Assembly: GCA_934716785.1 (NCBI GenBank)
Contig: CAKUYM010000073.1
Location: forward strand, 1 to 14,908
Length of the DNA: 14,908 bases
From: an uncultured Bacteroides sp.
GTDB taxonomy: Bacteria > Bacteroidota > Bacteroidia > Bacteroidales > Bacteroidaceae
Direction of reading: 5' to 3'
The notes under the pieces were generated by a model. The model saw only the letters and a list, made by a program, of their open reading frames with translations, was not told where the DNA came from and did no database searches. Both the position numbers and the translations under genes were made by a program. Positions 1 through 7,754 of this stretch are shown one piece after another (within the stretch, counting starts at the first letter, position 1; each line of letters begins with the position of its first letter).

Positions 1-334
1 CTGCCAAATAGGCAAGAAACCATGTCGTTTTTTTATGCCATTATCTCAAGAATATTTAACTTGCGAAACTTAAATAACTCATTATTACTTTTTTATTATA
101 GCCTTCCATTGTAAAATCTCTATTTTATCTTAAATGTGAATTGTAAATAACCATTTCCTGATATTCATAGAATCAAATCCTCTTATAATCTTACAATATT
201 ATGACTCATTATCTCACAATATATTGAATATTCTAATAAACAGCATGAATTTAATCGTTTATAACACGAGATGATTTTCTTTTCAATGCCCTATGGCAGT
301 TCTCATTGGAGACACTGCCGAATGGCACTTGTTT

Positions 335-366
335 CCGTTTCATTCTTGCAAAAAAAGATGAAACGG
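335..366. terminator. Hairpin, 9-bp perfect stem
   Basis: CCGTTTCAT at 335-343 pairs perfectly with ATGAAACGG at 358-366. The loop contains a run of seven A (seven T when read leftward). It is the second hairpin after the stop of the leftward operon. Because the T run is in the loop rather than after the stem, it is not a textbook intrinsic terminator for this strand. It may act together with the neighbouring stem at 379-425. Confidence 0.35.
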
Positions 367-378
367 TTTAACAGGAAC

Positions 379-425
379 AACTGCCTGTTGAAACAATACC
401 GGCACCAATGTCACAACAGGCAGTT
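379..425 (-). terminator. Hairpin terminator candidate of the receptor/lipoprotein operon
   Basis: AACTGCCTGTTG at 379-390 and CAACAGGCAGTT at 414-425 form a perfect 12-bp inverted repeat with a 23-base loop. On the minus strand it starts 33 bases after the stop of the lipoprotein gene, where a terminator or 3'-end stabilising hairpin is expected. About 22 bases further on (leftward) is a seven-T run. The long loop and the distance to the T run make intrinsic termination plausible but unproven. Confidence 0.5.
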
Positions 426-457
426 TTATGGTTACTTATGGCAGTCCAAACCGATTT

Positions 458-1474
458 TCAAAGCCAAATCGCTCCGGCTTCCACATCCCCTGACTTATAA
501 GTGTAAATTATAAACTCTTCAAGCGCTTCTTTCCATGTAAGATTGAAGGTTCCCATAATTGAATGTATGGCACGATTACTTTTTTCATCAAGCCCGTCTT
601 CTTCCACCCCTTCGGGGTTCGTGTCTTCGTCTACCCCCACAGTCTCTTCACGGCTCCAGAACACCACTACCGGAATGTTTAGGTTGATATCCCATGTACC
701 ACGCTGGATCAATATTCCGGAAGGTTTATAGAACGGATCAAAAGTACCTGTTTCCGGATTGCCCTTGGATTTGTAGCCGTGATAAAGACGAATTTTCAGG
801 TCGAATTCCTTACGGTCTTTCAAAAAACGGATAACTCCTTTCAAACCTATCGGGTTACTGTCTCCTGTTATTTCAGCTTCCTTGCTATGTTTGGTCTTGT
901 CCCAGGGGGTAGTGTCCACATAAAGATAATCCACCAATTTCTGCGGTTCATTGTCATCGGCTTCCGGCTGACCGCCAAATGTGGGTTTTACATTTTCAGG
1001 CGTGAAGAAATGTTGATGAATATTATCCTGCCCGTTTTCTATAAACTGGCTGTTCATCAAATCTCCTTTGGCGTTATAGTAATAGATGAACATCAAATAA
1101 ACGGGAGCCGGGGTGTATTTCCCATAAGTATAGTAGTCTCCATTTTTCTGCACGTAGAACTTGCTTTGACTGCCTTCGGCAAGCCTCCAACCCTTGCCGG
1201 CTTTCAGCTCATAAGTTATTTCCTGAATACGTTTCATGTGCTTGGCCGGAGATTCCGGATTCTGGTGAGGTCCACCGACTTTCTGTATTTCATTCCAGTC
1301 TGCATGCAGGTGACATTCCACAAGACGGATAGTCATTTTGGAAGGATCTTCATGCAATTTATTATCTGTCTCATTTTCAGGAATTACAGGAACTTTACTG
1401 CATGAATTGAACAACAACGAAAGAGCTGTTCCTATCAGGAACATCAATGCGATTTTACATACATTTGTTTTCAT
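458..1474 (-). CDS. His-rich surface lipoprotein, partner of TonB-dependent receptor
   Basis: This 338-residue protein has a lipoprotein signal peptide: a Lys-bearing start, a hydrophobic stretch at residues 8-22, and a lipobox ending in Cys25 (LFNSC). It is probably anchored in the outer membrane. No family is recognised with confidence. The mature part carries many scattered histidines, including a CHLHADW motif near residue 55, GPHQNP, NIHQHFF, TKHSKE and LYHGYK. It ends in an acidic segment (about residues 280-300, rich in Asp/Glu). The gene follows the receptor gene by 35 bases on the same strand, so the two are almost certainly co-transcribed. In Bacteroidales, lipoproteins encoded beside a receptor often catch the ligand at the cell surface and pass it on. 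The histidines suggest a metal or metal complex as ligand, but this is inference. Haem capture of the HmuY kind is an alternative. Confidence 0.8.
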   Translation of the reverse strand: MKTNVCKIALMFLIGTALSLLFNSCSKVPVIPENETDNKLHEDPSKMTIRLVECHLHADWNEIQKVGGPHQNPESPAKHMKRIQEITYELKAGKGWRLAEGSQSKFYVQKNGDYYTYGKYTPAPVYLMFIYYYNAKGDLMNSQFIENGQDNIHQHFFTPENVKPTFGGQPEADDNEPQKLVDYLYVDTTPWDKTKHSKEAEITGDSNPIGLKGVIRFLKDRKEFDLKIRLYHGYKSKGNPETGTFDPFYKPSGILIQRGTWDINLNIPVVVFWSREETVGVDEDTNPEGVEEDGLDEKSNRAIHSIMGTFNLTWKEALEEFIIYTYKSGDVEAGAIWL

Positions 1475-1509
1475 TTTTTATTTATTTGGTTAATAATAAT
1501 TGTTATAAA

Positions 1510-3849
1510 TCAAAAACTCCAGTTCACTACACAACGTACATCAGATCCCATGTCATGTGCATAGTAGCGTGAACGGTTAGTGTATTCTTTATATTCTTTG
1601 TTCAAGATATTGTCTGCCGCTATCATGAATTGTAGTTTGTATCCGTATTTTACAGGACACTCAAAGCTAGCAGCGAACCCCAAGAGGTGGTATGCCGGAG
1701 GGGTATAGGGAATAAGATCCGTATTCGAGTCAAACCGGGTCTGTTTTGCCACGAATCGATGTCTGATACTCAAACGTAATTTGGAATGCGATTTGGTTTC
1801 GTGAAGCCATGAGAGGTCATGGCTGAAACGGGAAGAGGGGATATAAGGAAGGTAATTTCCTGTCGTCTGTTCATTTGCCCGTATAAAAGAAGCAATCAGG
1901 TGATAATCCCATGAATTTATGGGCATGAAGTGAAAGTCAAAATCCATTCCGCGAAAGAAAGCCGGGGTCTGTTTGTATTGGAATACAGGGTATACCCCCG
2001 AAATAACAGTGATGGTTTCTTTCTTCGGTTCATCATAGATATAGCCGCTTATCCATTGCAGGTAACCGTCCATTCGGGCACTGAATACCTTATTGCTGTA
2101 ACTGATGGAAGATATCCATTTATAGCTCCTTTCGGAGTGCATGGTAGAATCTCCTTTGACAAACATTCCGGATCCGAGTTCATTTCCGTTGCTATATAAT
2201 TCATACACGTGAGGAGCTCTCCAGGCCAGCCCGAAATTAGTGGTGAGCTTCCATTGGTCAGAAAAATGATGATGACCTCCCAGACTGTATGATACGTTAT
2301 TGAACTTTCTTGTTCCTCCATAGAGACTTCCTGTCCAGTCATAACCACTGGCACGGGTTTCCTGTCCGTCAAAACGAATACCTGCTTCAATTCCTCCTTT
2401 ACTGTAATTATACTTCCCGATACCATATATTCCCATCTGTGTCTCCGTATAGTTGGGAATAACGGGAACAATACCTGTTCCTGCCTGACTGTGATTATCA
2501 ATGAACATAATTTGTCCCCCAACCTCTGTTTGCCATGAATTATAATTCAATTTCCAGCAGAGAGAGTTTTGTAATGAGTTTAAGTGCAGGGAAACAGCTG
2601 GAATGTCGGAACCCAGACGCCGGATGCGGTTTTCCTGTCGGTCGTCCTTCTGCCAGGAACTTTGCCAGTAAAGATTTCCTGCGTTCCGCATACTGAACTT
2701 CATTTTACCAATGGCTGTCTGATGGGTAACTTTTTGATATGGGTATGCGATACTTCGCGTGAAAGGATCTGTGTACAGGGGACGTCCCAATCGGATACGT
2801 TCTGCCAGCAGATCTTCACTTCCCATCTGGGCACTGAACATTACTCCCGTCCGGTTGTAAAAGTGACTGTAGAATCCTTCTATTCTTAAACGTCCACGGT
2901 CATAGCCGAGTAAAGCGGAGGTATGATGTTCTCTGGCTCCAGTGTTATTTAGAAGATAGTTTGCGGTGGAACGGTCTCCGGAATTTGAATATGTCCCCTG
3001 TACTCGCCAGGCAAGGTCACGGAGAAAAGGGAAAGTGCCTTCCAACTGTCCGGTCAGCACATAACGGTGACCATTACTTCCATAAAGTATGGAAGTCTTT
3101 CCTTTCAAGGCCTTCTTCCGGAAGGGTAAGGGAGCCTGTTCCATGACAATAATTCCTCCCAAAGCTTCTGAACCATATCGTACCGCGTCAGAACCTTTTA
3201 TCACCCGAATGGAAGCGTTTCCGTTCATATCCACTTCAGGAGCATGATCAACTCCCCATTGTTGGCCTGTCTGGCGGGAACCATTGTTTATGATTAATAT
3301 CCGGTTGCCATACATTCCTTGGATGACAGGTTTGGCAACTGTCGTCCCCGTACTGATGGAACTTACGCCACTGACCTGTTCAAGCAGAGAGGTGAGAGAA
3401 GTTCCCAATGCGCGATTGATTGCGAAGGAAGTAAGGTTGTTGCTTACCGTATTCCGAGTCACTCCGGAGCACTCACCGGTAATAATGACTTCTTCCAGAA
3501 TTTTTATCTCCGGATAAAGATATACTGTTTGAATATTCACCTTTTTGAATGCCTCACTCAAATATATATATTGAGATTTGTAGCCCAAACTCTGTACAAG
3601 AACTGTATCCTTGGAATTTGTCTTCCAAGGGATAATGATTCTTCCTCCGGTTGAACTGGCAAGGGGTTGATTCTCCAATAAGATGTAAGCTCCTTCAATC
3701 GGACGTCCGGTTTCCTTATCTACAACCAACAGTGTCCTATGTGTATCTGATTGCTGTCGGTATTTCTGTGCATACATCCTTGTAGGAGATATTGCACACA
3801 GCCAGACAATGAATAGACACACATATTGGAAATATGCATGAAATGTCAT
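1510..3849 (-). CDS. TonB-dependent outer-membrane receptor, probable metal uptake
   Basis: This 779-residue protein is a full-length TonB-dependent receptor. A signal peptide (residues 1-27, ending MYA) is followed by a carboxypeptidase-D-regulatory-like domain (about 38-112) and a likely TonB box (EEVIITGE, 119-126). The plug domain (about 130-240) contains QGMYGNRILIINNG, GQQWGVDHAPEVD and RYGSEALGG. The rest is a 22-stranded-type barrel ending in the aromatic residue of NWSF, as outer-membrane barrels do. The GQQWG-DHAPE-D plug signature is, from memory, typical of receptors in the ZnuD-like and related metal/metallophore group, so zinc or another metal is the best guess. SusC-type glycan transport is unlikely: there is no SusD neighbour and the protein is too short. 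The gene stands between a small His/Cys-rich protein (73 bases upstream) and a His-rich lipoprotein (35 bases downstream), which supports a metal role. The receptor call is firm; the substrate is inferred. Confidence 0.93.
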   Translation of the reverse strand: MTFHAYFQYVCLFIVWLCAISPTRMYAQKYRQQSDTHRTLLVVDKETGRPIEGAYILLENQPLASSTGGRIIIPWKTNSKDTVLVQSLGYKSQYIYLSEAFKKVNIQTVYLYPEIKILEEVIITGECSGVTRNTVSNNLTSFAINRALGTSLTSLLEQVSGVSSISTGTTVAKPVIQGMYGNRILIINNGSRQTGQQWGVDHAPEVDMNGNASIRVIKGSDAVRYGSEALGGIIVMEQAPLPFRKKALKGKTSILYGSNGHRYVLTGQLEGTFPFLRDLAWRVQGTYSNSGDRSTANYLLNNTGAREHHTSALLGYDRGRLRIEGFYSHFYNRTGVMFSAQMGSEDLLAERIRLGRPLYTDPFTRSIAYPYQKVTHQTAIGKMKFSMRNAGNLYWQSSWQKDDRQENRIRRLGSDIPAVSLHLNSLQNSLCWKLNYNSWQTEVGGQIMFIDNHSQAGTGIVPVIPNYTETQMGIYGIGKYNYSKGGIEAGIRFDGQETRASGYDWTGSLYGGTRKFNNVSYSLGGHHHFSDQWKLTTNFGLAWRAPHVYELYSNGNELGSGMFVKGDSTMHSERSYKWISSISYSNKVFSARMDGYLQWISGYIYDEPKKETITVISGVYPVFQYKQTPAFFRGMDFDFHFMPINSWDYHLIASFIRANEQTTGNYLPYIPSSRFSHDLSWLHETKSHSKLRLSIRHRFVAKQTRFDSNTDLIPYTPPAYHLLGFAASFECPVKYGYKLQFMIAADNILNKEYKEYTNRSRYYAHDMGSDVRCVVNWSF

Positions 3850-3922
3850 ACTTTACGAAAATTGTAATGAAGTTATAAATTGTTTAAGATAACCAAAGGG
3901 CACAGCATCCCTCTTTCACATG

Positions 3923-4288
3923 TCATCTTATAATGCATGCAACCCATGAGAGGGATTGTAATAGTTGGACAGGAGGAGCGCGGAGAGACAATAGGGGAAA
4001 AGTAACAGTAATGTCCTTCTCCTTTTGGATAAGATATTCAACGGGGTTCTCTGTCTGAACGCAATTGTACTCAAAGCTCTCGGCTTCGGTAAATGAAGAT
4101 AAAGTGAACAGGCAGATAGCGCATTTATCGGCAGAATCATGATGGGAAGATTGTTGCTCATCATGAGATATACATAAATCTTCTTTGTGAACATGAAAGG
4201 CTTTCACAAAGAAGAAAGGCATCATAGTCAGCAACAATAAGCATGCCACTATGGCTCTGTATTTCCGCTTTTTTCTTGCATTATCCAT
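3923..4288 (-). CDS. Small exported His/Cys-rich protein, DUF2946-like
   Basis: Read from ATG at 4288 this is a 121-residue protein. A basic start (KKRKYR) and a hydrophobic segment (residues 12-30) form a signal peptide or anchor. Potential metal ligands follow: FHVH (31-34), Cys39, His42, a His49-His50 pair, and a CAIC motif (56-59). Near the C-terminus is SLRAPP. An HxH, a CxxC and a late RAPP motif in a small exported protein recall the DUF2946 type, often found beside TonB-dependent receptors and metal genes; this is recognition by pattern, not a search. A start 22 codons further upstream (TTG at 4354) is possible in frame, but it would lie upstream of the predicted promoter at 4296-4326, and the residues added are not signal-like. 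It is the first gene of the operon with the receptor. It may bind or sense metal in the envelope (inference). Confidence 0.75.
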   Translation of the reverse strand: MDNARKKRKYRAIVACLLLLTMMPFFFVKAFHVHKEDLCISHDEQQSSHHDSADKCAICLFTLSSFTEAESFEYNCVQTENPVEYLIQKEKDITVTFPLLSLRAPPVQLLQSLSWVACIIR

Positions 4289-4295
4289 TAGGTTG

Positions 4296-4326
4296 TAAAG
4301 ATAGCAGATTGCATAATTGTACGCAA
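4296..4326 (-). promoter_or_regulatory. Bacteroides-type promoter of the receptor operon
   Basis: On the minus strand TTG (4326-4324) and TATCTTTA (4303-4296) are separated by 20 bases. This matches the Bacteroides -33 TTG and -7 TAnnTTTG elements with one mismatch in the last position. Transcription would begin within a few bases of the ATG at 4288, giving a very short leader. This also argues against a TTG start at 4354. Confidence 0.5.
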
Positions 4327-4574
4327 TACCTATAAATGATGATTTTACGATCAAGTACGATTAAATATATTGTCCCGATTATTTTGATATGGGAATCAAA
4401 TAAATCGACACATCGTTACCGGCTGTATGATAACAGGCTATAATAAATCTTCCTATTTTTATTCCTGTTCATATTGGAGGGCCTGTGTAAGATGCCCCCT
4501 AAAACCAAAATGATTCTTCTCCCAGAAAATATTCAGTAATGATCTCTTGATAAGTTTTGACCGATGAGCATTAT

Positions 4575-4862
4575 TATTTTAAAATCAAGTACTTCGATTC
4601 TCATATAATTGTTTTTAAATTCGTTTAAAATTGAACGGTGTCCAATTATTACGATAATACTTCAGTTCACGTTGATATTTCGAGGACGCAAAGTACGGCT
4701 CATTCCCAAAGCATAAGAGAAAGGATTGATGTCGAAATCGCGTTCAAATGTTCCGGTTACCATATTCTTTCTTTGCGGAAGTGTACCTGGAAAGTTTTGG
4801 TTACGCCAATTTCCTTGTACAGATATGCCAGCTTTTATCTTGTCTTCATTCCAATAGAAAGA
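4575..4862 (-). pseudogene. Decayed susC-type receptor fragment, three reading frames
   Basis: Reading leftward, 4862-4677 gives 62 uninterrupted codons containing SFYWNEDKIK, GNWRNQNFPG, LPQRKN and FERDFDINPFSYALGMSRTL. This is the strongly conserved middle of SusC-family TonB-dependent transporters. The match then continues in a second frame at 4671-4630 (RELKYYRNNWTPFN) and in a third at 4628-4575 (LNEFKNNYMRIEVLDFKI). The order is exactly that of intact SusC proteins, where a block like YYRRNYAPFNILNELENNY follows NPFSYA. The two breaks are small indels, one leaving a single spare base at 4629. Only about 95 of roughly 1000 residues remain, so this is a dead remnant. Upstream, an ATG at 5031 begins a 22-codon stretch ending in INAQQ that looks like a signal peptide. 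It may be the old start joined by a deletion, but that link is uncertain. Confidence 0.8.
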
Positions 4863-4933
4863 TTTTTTTATATTTATTGGTCGAGAGAGGCTACTACTAC
4901 CCTCCTGAAGTTAGTAAACGGAATCATTTTTTA

Positions 4934-4964
4934 CTTCCTCTTTTTTTCTTCCTCTTTTTTTCTT
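4934..4964. repeat. Tandem 14-bp repeat with T7 tracts
   Basis: The unit CTTCCTCTTTTTTT occurs twice in a row (4934-4947 and 4948-4961) and is followed by a partial third copy (CTT). On the minus strand the tract lies between a signal-peptide-like start (ATG at 5031) and the susC remnant. Such tracts readily gain and lose bases by slippage. Confidence 0.75.
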
Positions 4965-5092
4965 ATTGTTGTGCATTAATAAATAAAGCTCTTGCAAGAA
5001 AAAAAAGGAATATTTTTGTCTTAGATATCATTGTGAATTTCAATTTAAATATAAACACAATATTGGACCGGATCAATTTGTCACAAATCATT

Positions 5093-6496
5093 TTATAACG
5101 AAGAAGGTATGTGTATGGACATATTAAAAAGAATAGCGTCACTCGTCAATACCAAATCATTAGCACCAATCATTTGAAAAACAATATACAAAAAACGCTT
5201 TCCGCCAATCTCCTTTAATTGGGCGGAGTTAAGTTCAAATCTTACATTATCCAAATATATATCCTTTACAGAAGAAAAGAGACCATTCAAGACGTTCTTG
5301 CTCCATTTATTCTTTTCCCATTGCAATGAATCATGATCCTTAATTACAAATTCCACATACTGTATCCATCTATCTATAGAATTGGAAAACTTATTTTTCA
5401 CATCACCATAATTACTATTCTTAAGTTTATTTTTCACAAACTCATGCAAATCCGGTGTTGAGTAGGCTATCAACTCATTCTTCAATTCACTTAAGGGTTT
5501 AAAACCGGTGAATATTTTATCAAATTCTGCAAGCAACAAGCCACCATTACCCTTTGCATACATGCTTAAATGTAGTGTAAGCATGTTGCCTGTGTCGCTT
5601 TTTTCTTTCAGAGTTGTACTGATTTCCACAGCATACGCACTTTCATCATATGAAAAAATGTGACCATTAAATAGAGATGGATTTTCATATATCCCTCTCA
5701 TATACTTCTGTTTTATAAAATCTGTATTTACAGTAACCTTTCCTTCATAATATTTATTCTTGTCAAACAGAAGTGATATTCTTTTTTTAGACCTACTATT
5801 ATTGTACCTAAGATAGAAAGAAAGCTGATTTTGCTCATATTTTATATCTTCAAGAACCGTCTTCTCAAGATCTTCCAGAGTAAAAAGATATTTTTCTCCC
5901 CCTACATTTATAGAATAAAAGTCCACTAACCGGCCTAAATTCTCAATTGTAAACATGTTCACTTTATGTAATCTGTAAAAGCTATCAAAATCAAGCTTTG
6001 CATAATAATCAGCATTTGCTTTCCACTCAGCTTGTACACCATTAACCATTTGATAATCGTCAGGTTTGCTCACAAAGCCGGTAAAAGTGAATTCATTCTT
6101 AAAAGGTGAACCATTTACCGTGCCTGTAACATATAGCACAAATGAGCCTTTTTGATAATCTTTCCTTTTCACTACAGCCTCAGTTATTTTTATCATTTTC
6201 CCGTTTATCTGCAGCGTCTCTTTCTGTGCTTCAACAAGTCCTAACGCAACATTTATATCTCTAGACATATCAAATCTAAAATAAGCTGCAACATCCTCTT
6301 TAGCCACAGCGGGAACAGATCCGGATTGTTCACTATGAGATTCTTCCTGTTGCCTGGGATGTCGATTCCGGGATTCAATCGGATCATTCTCACCACAAGC
6401 AACTAATAACATTATACAGACAAGAAATAATAGGCACCTTTTTATGTTAAAATTTCCTACCTTAAACAAATCACATGTCCTATCACACATAAACAT
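5093..6496 (-). CDS. Large lipoprotein of unknown function
   Basis: This 467-residue protein has a lipoprotein signal with Cys34 in LLVACGE, so it is probably membrane-anchored and outside the cytoplasm. The segment before the hydrophobic core is unusually long (about 20 residues). The ATG is nevertheless supported by its position: it shares one base with the stop of the upstream NlpE-like gene (TAATG at 6498-6494), an arrangement for translational coupling. ATG at 6490 or an in-frame TTG near residue 10 would also serve. The mature protein begins with a low-complexity Glu/Gln/Ser-rich linker (about 38-65), then a mixed beta-rich region with many Lys, Tyr and Phe residues. No domain is recognised. 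Its partner suggests an envelope or surface-stress role, but this is only context. Confidence 0.8.
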   Translation of the reverse strand: MFMCDRTCDLFKVGNFNIKRCLLFLVCIMLLVACGENDPIESRNRHPRQQEESHSEQSGSVPAVAKEDVAAYFRFDMSRDINVALGLVEAQKETLQINGKMIKITEAVVKRKDYQKGSFVLYVTGTVNGSPFKNEFTFTGFVSKPDDYQMVNGVQAEWKANADYYAKLDFDSFYRLHKVNMFTIENLGRLVDFYSINVGGEKYLFTLEDLEKTVLEDIKYEQNQLSFYLRYNNSRSKKRISLLFDKNKYYEGKVTVNTDFIKQKYMRGIYENPSLFNGHIFSYDESAYAVEISTTLKEKSDTGNMLTLHLSMYAKGNGGLLLAEFDKIFTGFKPLSELKNELIAYSTPDLHEFVKNKLKNSNYGDVKNKFSNSIDRWIQYVEFVIKDHDSLQWEKNKWSKNVLNGLFSSVKDIYLDNVRFELNSAQLKEIGGKRFLYIVFQMIGANDLVLTSDAILFNMSIHIPSSL

Positions 6497-6933
6497 TACT
6501 GTCTTTTCAATATATATTGTGCTGCGAGCCGCCCGCTATTGTTGAAGATTTCCGTACTGTCAGACAAGACCACTGCGTCGTCGAGAACTTTATAATATGT
6601 TTTGGCACCCGATGAAGGAGTAACCAGTTCAATGATGTTTTCGCCTATCATATTATATACACCGCTCTCTTCAAAAATACCATTCTCCTCACCCAGATAC
6701 TCACTCCGCAAATCATAAGTTGCATCACTATTAATTTTCAATGTCGTTTTGATGCCACCACAGTCGGCACAAGGTAATATGCCTTCATAGGTGCCATAAC
6801 AATCTTTGTTTTTGCTATCCACTACTCCGGCAGCACTATTTTCTTGTTGTTTATATTTCTTCCCAGATCCAACACAGCCTGATGTTACTATTATCATGGC
6901 TGCTACCAATAAATGCAATTTAATCAATTTCAT
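6496..6933 (-). CDS. nlpE: NlpE-like copper/envelope-stress lipoprotein
   Basis: This 145-residue lipoprotein has a signal peptide ending in Cys20 (VTSGC). It is followed by an NlpE N-terminal-type domain from about residue 44 to the end. The hallmark is YEGILPCADCGGI (residues 49-61) with its CxxC (Cys55, Cys58), then a GxYxLxSEYLG-like strand, ESGVYN and YKVLDD. NlpE proteins sit in the outer membrane; in enteric bacteria they sense surface contact and lipoprotein-transport failure and are linked to copper tolerance. Bacteroidales homologues have this single domain, and their role is not established. It is the first gene of a pair: its TAA overlaps the ATG of the 467-residue lipoprotein by one base. 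The family call is good; the symbol follows the family only. Confidence 0.85.
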   Translation of the reverse strand: MKLIKLHLLVAAMIIVTSGCVGSGKKYKQQENSAAGVVDSKNKDCYGTYEGILPCADCGGIKTTLKINSDATYDLRSEYLGEENGIFEESGVYNMIGENIIELVTPSSGAKTYYKVLDDAVVLSDSTEIFNNSGRLAAQYILKRQ

Positions 6934-7000
6934 AATTTAAAATATTTAACATATAATTTGAGGTTAATTATAACTCGCAAGATCATTATATACAAAGACT

Positions 7001-7064
7001 TATTGTAAATGCATAGCAGTATATAACGAAATTATCTTCGTCTCACTCGCTATGCATTACAATA
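7001..7064 (-). terminator. Long hairpin after the Ig-like lipoprotein gene
   Basis: TATTGTAAATGCATAGC (7001-7017) and GCTATGCATTACAATA (7049-7064) are complementary over 16 pairs with one bulged base. The loop of 31 bases contains a second small stem (CGAA...TTCG). It starts 19 bases after the stop of the leftward gene at 7084-7668 and lies upstream of the NlpE-like gene, so a terminator between two leftward units is the simplest reading. No strong T run follows, so it may instead be a 3'-end stabiliser or the relic of a small mobile repeat. Confidence 0.5.
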
Positions 7065-7083
7065 AAATTAGAAAAAAAGAAAA

Positions 7084-7668
7084 CTATTTAACCGTCACAT
7101 TGATAGTTCCCGTTTTCTTATCCTTATCTGTAACTGTAATAGTAGTTTTTCCTGCCTTAACTCCTCTTATGTTGACTTTATTTTCCTTGACTGATACCGT
7201 AGCAATATTGACATCTTTCGCAACGGCAGAATATGGCTGTGCACCACCTTTTACTGTTACTATACCATCTTTTCCAACACTCACAGTAATAGATTGTTTA
7301 TCAAAATCCAGTCCTTTTGGAGTTTTTGGGGTCTCTTTTACAGTTCTTACAGTTACAGCAACTTTTCCTGTAACTCCCTTCCGGTCCGTAATAGTTATCA
7401 TTGCTGAACCATCTTTTACACCGGTAATTACAATCGCATTTTTATCTGATTTCGCAACTGCGATTTTTGCATCACTTGATTTCGTCGTATATGGTGCAGT
7501 ACCATTACTAACAGACACAGTAACCGTTTTACCAACTGCAACTTCTACTTTATTAGGACTGATTTTTAAATTGGGCTTATCATCATCCTTATCACATGAT
7601 ACCAATACAAAAGAAGTTAAGCAACAAATCACTAATGCCATCGATTTTAAAAAAGGTTTAGTTTTCAT
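7084..7668 (-). CDS. Lipoprotein with two tandem Ig-like (Big_2-type) repeats
   Basis: This 194-residue protein starts with a lipoprotein signal ending in Cys25 (LVSCDKDDD). The acidic DKDDD just after the Cys fits the known surface-export signals of Bacteroidetes lipoproteins, so the protein is probably displayed on the cell surface. Two copies of a repeat follow, at about 34-107 and 120-194. Each has the pattern L-x-x-x-K/Q-x-x-x-V-x-V-G-K, then a glycine-bearing turn and PY, then I-A-V/T, then V-x-G-x-K/D-x-G-x-x-x-I-T-I/V-T-D. This is the layout of bacterial Ig-like group 2 domains, short beta sandwiches common in adhesins and glycan-binding proteins. The Thr/Pro-rich linker (about 109-118) joins them. 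Its ligand cannot be told from the sequence. Confidence 0.85.
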   Translation of the reverse strand: MKTKPFLKSMALVICCLTSFVLVSCDKDDDKPNLKISPNKVEVAVGKTVTVSVSNGTAPYTTKSSDAKIAVAKSDKNAIVITGVKDGSAMITITDRKGVTGKVAVTVRTVKETPKTPKGLDFDKQSITVSVGKDGIVTVKGGAQPYSAVAKDVNIATVSVKENKVNIRGVKAGKTTITVTDKDKKTGTINVTVK

Positions 7669-7754
7669 TTTTGATAAATTTAAATTAATAGATAAAATGC
7701 TAATGAGTACTCATAAATAAAAAAGTCAGATTTTTCTTACTTTTTCTTTGCCAG

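Larger units (their letters stand above)
1..457. other. Intergenic region with no gene
   Basis: No credible coding sequence is visible on either strand. The first 270 bases are AT-rich with stops in all frames. The part from about 290 to 450 is less AT-rich and contains several inverted repeats, annotated separately, which lie just beyond the 3' end of the leftward operon that finishes at 458. A short open frame at 271-513 on the + strand runs through these hairpins and overlaps the end of the lipoprotein gene on the opposite strand. It has no signal or domain and was not accepted. Confidence 0.7.

Noticed and set aside
779..1405. 208-codon open frame on the + strand
   Set aside because: It lies entirely antisense to the well-supported lipoprotein gene, has no signal or domain, and is explained by the codon pattern of that gene.
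2049..2522. 157-codon minus-strand frame inside the receptor gene
   Set aside because: It is in another frame of the receptor, which is continuous and has all expected domains across this stretch.
4289..4354. N-terminal extension of the His/Cys-rich protein from a TTG
   Set aside because: The extension passes through the predicted promoter and lacks signal-peptide character, while ATG 4288 starts directly with a basic, signal-like segment.
4638..5098. Two overlapping + strand frames of 113 and 116 codons
   Set aside because: They lie opposite the susC remnant and the T-rich repeats; their Phe/Leu-rich ends are translated homopolymers.
7001..7064. Invertible promoter (phase switch) flanked by inverted repeats
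   Set aside because: The 31-base interior is too short to hold a Bacteroides promoter and contains no TAnnTTTG element, and no recombinase gene is nearby.
7052..7720. 222-codon + strand frame rich in Thr and Val
   Set aside because: It is antisense to the Ig-like lipoprotein gene; the repeated Thr/Val pattern mirrors that gene's repeats.
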